From Haliclona indistincta (Eukaryota; Porifera; Demospongiae; Haplosclerida; Chalinidae): a stretch of 64,000 nucleotides of DNA. Under the pieces are notes generated by a model. It was not told the DNA's origin, ran no database searches, and worked only from the letters and a program-made list of their open reading frames with translations. The position numbers were made by a program, and so were the translations under genes. The stretch is from the NCBI GenBank assembly GCA_964017065.1, contig OZ024784.1, positions 9,405,152 through 9,469,151 of the forward strand, in the 5' to 3' direction. Below are positions 60,616 to 64,000 of this stretch, one piece after another (positions within the stretch are counted from its first letter, which is position 1; every line of letters begins with the position of its first letter).

Positions 60616-63600
60616 TCACAATGGCAATGAGTAGTACACGGTATCATGATCACTATAATAGGTGTCCTGTACTTCAACAATGGCATTATCAGGTACATTA
60701 CTACAGTACACATGATCAATGAGGGTACCATTGGCTGTTGTTGGTGACTGAACTAGTTGTACATACCCATTATTGGTCATAATACTGAGTAGTCTAGAGT
60801 CAAGCTTTTGTAAAAGGTCTTCATTAAAGTCTCCCACAATAACACAAGGTGTGATTGACTTAGATGCTCGGTGTAATACTTTTGAAAGTATGGCATTCAA
60901 ATTAGCTAGTGATGCATTAGGTGACCTGTACAATACTCCAACTTGTAGTATGCTACTATTGGGTAATACCAGGCTAGTACACAGTGCTTCAATACCACTA
61001 GCTGTGAATGAATGTGATTCAGTTAGCTGGATATCTTGGGAGACACAAATCATTACACCACCTTTATTATCACCTGATGCTCTGTCACATCTGATACAAT
61101 GTGGGGTATGGGCTATCAGAGGAGAAGGCTGAGTCTTTGTTAGCCATGTTTCACAAAAACAAACAATGCTGGCACATTTCAGGTGAGGGTCACATGCTAT
61201 GTCAGGTAATTTAGGAACAACAGATCTCACATTCAGTAGTGCTATAGTAACATGACTAGATGACAGTGATTCACAACGTAGTGGAGGTACAATATCAAGT
61301 AACTTTGTGTTCAATCTAGTGATTTCATTTTGTACATCATTGCTTGCTTTGATAGCAGCTGCATTGAAATTCATTATGAAGAGGCCTTGCAATGTTTTCA
61401 CACGACTGAATGCTACATAGGCTTGTCCAGGACTAAAACGGCCGCCTTTCATGTTTACTACAATCTCATCAAGTGTCAAGCCTTGCACTTTGTGTATGGT
61501 GGTTGCCTATGCTAATGTCAATGGGAATTGCAAACGGGTAATCTCAGAACCACGTTTTTGTTTGGCAAAAAACATCACTTCATGCTTTCCTATGGGTACA
61601 GCAGTAGGGAAAGCAGTACGGTATGGGCTAGATTGAATTGTTTTGAGACCTACTTGATCATTATCAAATTTTATAAGTATCTTTGTGACATTGTTCTCAC
61701 TGTTTGTCATGATTTTAACAACTTCACCTCTGGCACCATTAACAAGACCATCAGATACATCAACATTGGCTGTCAGCATCACACGAGCACCAATGGCTAG
61801 TTTAAGGACACCATGGAGACCACCAGTTTCTGATCTTTTATCAGACAAATTAGATAGAGAAATATGTGAGGTTTGACCAGCTACAGAATCACTAGCATTG
61901 ATCACATATTGTTGACTGCTTGAGGCTAGCTTATTCAACATGAGGCTGTTACGTGAGTCAACATCAATATTCAGTCTGTACACATGTAGAGCATCAGTAG
62001 GATAGTTAGGGTCATCTGCTGTTATTTCTCTAGATTTAAGGGTACCAATATCAGCAGGGATACAGGTATTGGTTCGTACTCTACACAACAATTCAGAGAA
62101 GGTACTGTCACCACGCTGTCTCATTATTTCATCTAGTTCAATCAGTTGGAATTCATCAATCCACAGGGAACCTGAACCATACAGTTGGGCATAACCATCA
62201 CTTACTGGGCTGAACAATAGTGGCTGGCCTACTGGGGGTAATTGATACAAGTCTCCAACAGCTAGTATACTGACACCACCAAATGTTACATCATCTGATA
62301 CACCTTTGATTTGTTGTAAACGCTTATGGATTTCTAGCAGCATATTAGACCCAACCATGCTCACTTCATCAATAATGACTAGCATTAAATGGGATAGCTT
62401 GGTTCTCAATGAGTTCAGTTTGTCACGATTCAGTGGTTGGAAACCATTGTATTTACTGCGTCCTAACAGCAATGCAGAATGTAAGGTCATACCACCAATA
62501 TTAAAGGCAGCAACACCAGTAGGGGCAGCTAGCAATACAATCACATCATCTGGTTGTACAGTGCCCGAAAGCTTCAAAAACTTCACAGTATTAGAGTGGA
62601 TCAATTTGATCACATGGGATTTACCAACACCACCAGGACCACTGAGGAACACACGATATGGTTCTACTGGTTTACCATGCTTCAATGCTATCACAGCTTT
62701 CTTACACCAGTTACGATGAAACATGACAATGGATCTTTGCTTGTCATTCAGCTCTCTCAACATTTGTCTGTACTGGTCAGCAGGTATCACTTGCTGGTTA
62801 GTGGCACTATCAAATCTCACATGTAAATTAGCTGTAGTACCAGATGACAAAATATTATCATTGTCTCGCAAGTCTTCATTAGACACTTCAGTTAGTGGCT
62901 CGCTACCTTCAGCTAGTGATTGCGATCTACTGGCTTCAGTTGAGGGGGCTATTAGACTCCACAAATGCTCTGGTGGACCATCTTCATCAACTTCTATATC
63001 TTCAATGCTAGTGTGACTATATTTGCTTTCATTGGCTAGCACAATTGACTTCACATGTTCATAATGCTGTTCATATGTTTCATAGCCACCTAGTAGATCT
63101 GAATGCTCATCGTACCATGGATAATACAGCATTAACTTGGCTCTATACCAGTTGCTAGGCTCGGCATCTTTGTTGTAGCGACGGAATCTTATGACGGCTT
63201 CACGTTTGCGTTTGTTCATTCTACCATAACCATCAGTTAGTTGTATTTGAGTGGAGCTAGTGTCACTATCAGTATCACAGGACGGCAAGATATCACTATC
63301 ATCAGTGTCATCTTTACATTGATAGTTAGTGACATATGTGGCAGCAAACTCAGCTAATGACATTGAACAAAGCTCATCTGGTCTATGCTGGTATCTATCA
63401 ATGAGGCTCTTCTGAAACACATTGGTATCATCATCATCAAGTTTTCCAAGGTCTGTTTTGTTTTTCAATACAGCAATTCTCTCATGCTTTGGGTTTGTAT
63501 CAACATACACAACAGATCTACTCAATTGTTTCATCGGTATTGACAATATGCGATATGCTGCTTCTTGTGCACTGACTTCTCTATGTGTTAGAAATGCTGA

Positions 63601-64000
63601 ACCAACTTTTCTTAACTGGGTTTTAAGTTCTTCAGTTCTAAATTCAGCAGCTACTTGTTTCAGGAGTACACCCATTGCTTTCTCAGTTTTCATCATATAC
63701 GAGGCTACGTACATGACACAGGCATATGCATTCAACACAAATTGTAGGTCCATATTGGCTTGCCATGCTAGCATCACTGAGCTATTGTAGTTGTTGACAT
63801 TGCATTCACTTGGATTACGTTTGAGTAACACAACATTGCCTTTGCTAGATACTTCCAGTGCATCCATGTAGTCACTCATTGTAACTTCAGCTTTATCTAG
63901 GATTTCCTCGAGGCTCATGTCAGCATGATTATCAGCTAGTACTGGATACACTTTAGACAACACAGTTTGTGCATTGCTAGCAACATCAGGATTAACATCA
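60616..64000 (-). CDS. Helentron protein: PIF1-like helicase fused to EEP endonuclease (partial)
   Basis: Rolling-circle transposon protein reading leftward; its Rep (HUH) part lies beyond the right edge. The first visible segment is the usual linker: MLAWQANMDLQFVLNAYACV and MYVASYMMKTEKAMG (63660-63780). The helicase core follows: Walker A GPGGVGKSHVIK (about 62600-62640), APTGVAAFNIGGMTLHSAL, Walker B LVIIDEVSMVGS (62350-62390), VGDLYQLPPVG (62230-62270), then HKVQGLTLDEI and GQAYVAFSRVKTLQGLF (61370-61490). An AP-endonuclease-like domain is fused on: LLNVRSVVPK, CFCETWL, VGDFNEDLL, SDHDTVYYSLPL, all expected metal and His residues present. An in-frame TAG at 61507-61509 falls before ATTIHKVQG, where this family has Trp or similar. 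Otherwise more than 1100 codons are open, so the copy is young. Helicase plus EEP domain identifies the Helentron (Helitron2) group. Confidence 0.9.

Noticed and set aside
61528..63790. Several plus-strand frames of 60-137 codons opposite the Helentron gene
   Set aside because: Antisense to a long frame with clear helicase motifs; no motifs of their own.

Overview
This is eukaryotic, clearly animal, nuclear DNA: about a dozen conserved metazoan genes split by many short introns (often 45-80 bp, GT-AG), packed almost end to end, with several shared divergent promoters and convergent 3' ends. Gene content, tiny introns and the repeat types (Helentron, DIRS, pogo, many MITEs) suggest a compact invertebrate genome. 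A demosponge is my best guess, but the species is inference. No bacterial operons, CRISPR arrays, rRNA or tRNA genes were seen.

Layout, left to right: MBTPS1 (site-1 protease, minus), ANAPC10 (plus, start codons only 9 bp apart), ANKS6 (minus), SCCPDH (plus), two tandem glutathione synthetase genes (both minus, the second stretched by large introns), a one-exon bZIP Maf factor (plus), MAF1, the Pol III repressor (minus, 3.4 kb first intron full of inverted-repeat elements), WWOX (plus), an unassigned four-span membrane protein (minus), PHKB (minus), RELCH (plus), the C8orf82/UPF0598 gene (minus) and KATNB1 (plus). KATNB1 holds a 9.2 kb second intron loaded with broken transposons: PHD-like and THAP fragments, a pogo transposase interrupted by two TTAA elements, DIRS recombinase and RT pieces, and a 670 bp foldback.

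The last 7 kb is different. It has the 3' exons of an ABCA transporter, an unrecognised plus-strand coding fragment, about 25 copies of a 44 bp repeat, and the helicase plus endonuclease part of a Helentron that runs off the right edge. The Helentron frame is cut by one in-frame TAG at a position normally held by tryptophan.

The host genes are housekeeping genes of unrelated pathways (ER proteolysis, APC/C, cilia, glutathione, glycogen, Pol III, endosome-Golgi traffic, microtubule severing). Their closeness looks like compaction rather than a functional cluster. The accessory biology is in the mobile elements and the GSS duplication. I saw no convincing new defence-type system. The most distinctive items are the Helentron with its minisatellite, a 559 bp TIR element carrying a RecQ-type ATPase fragment, and the mosaic similarity of the two GSS genes.
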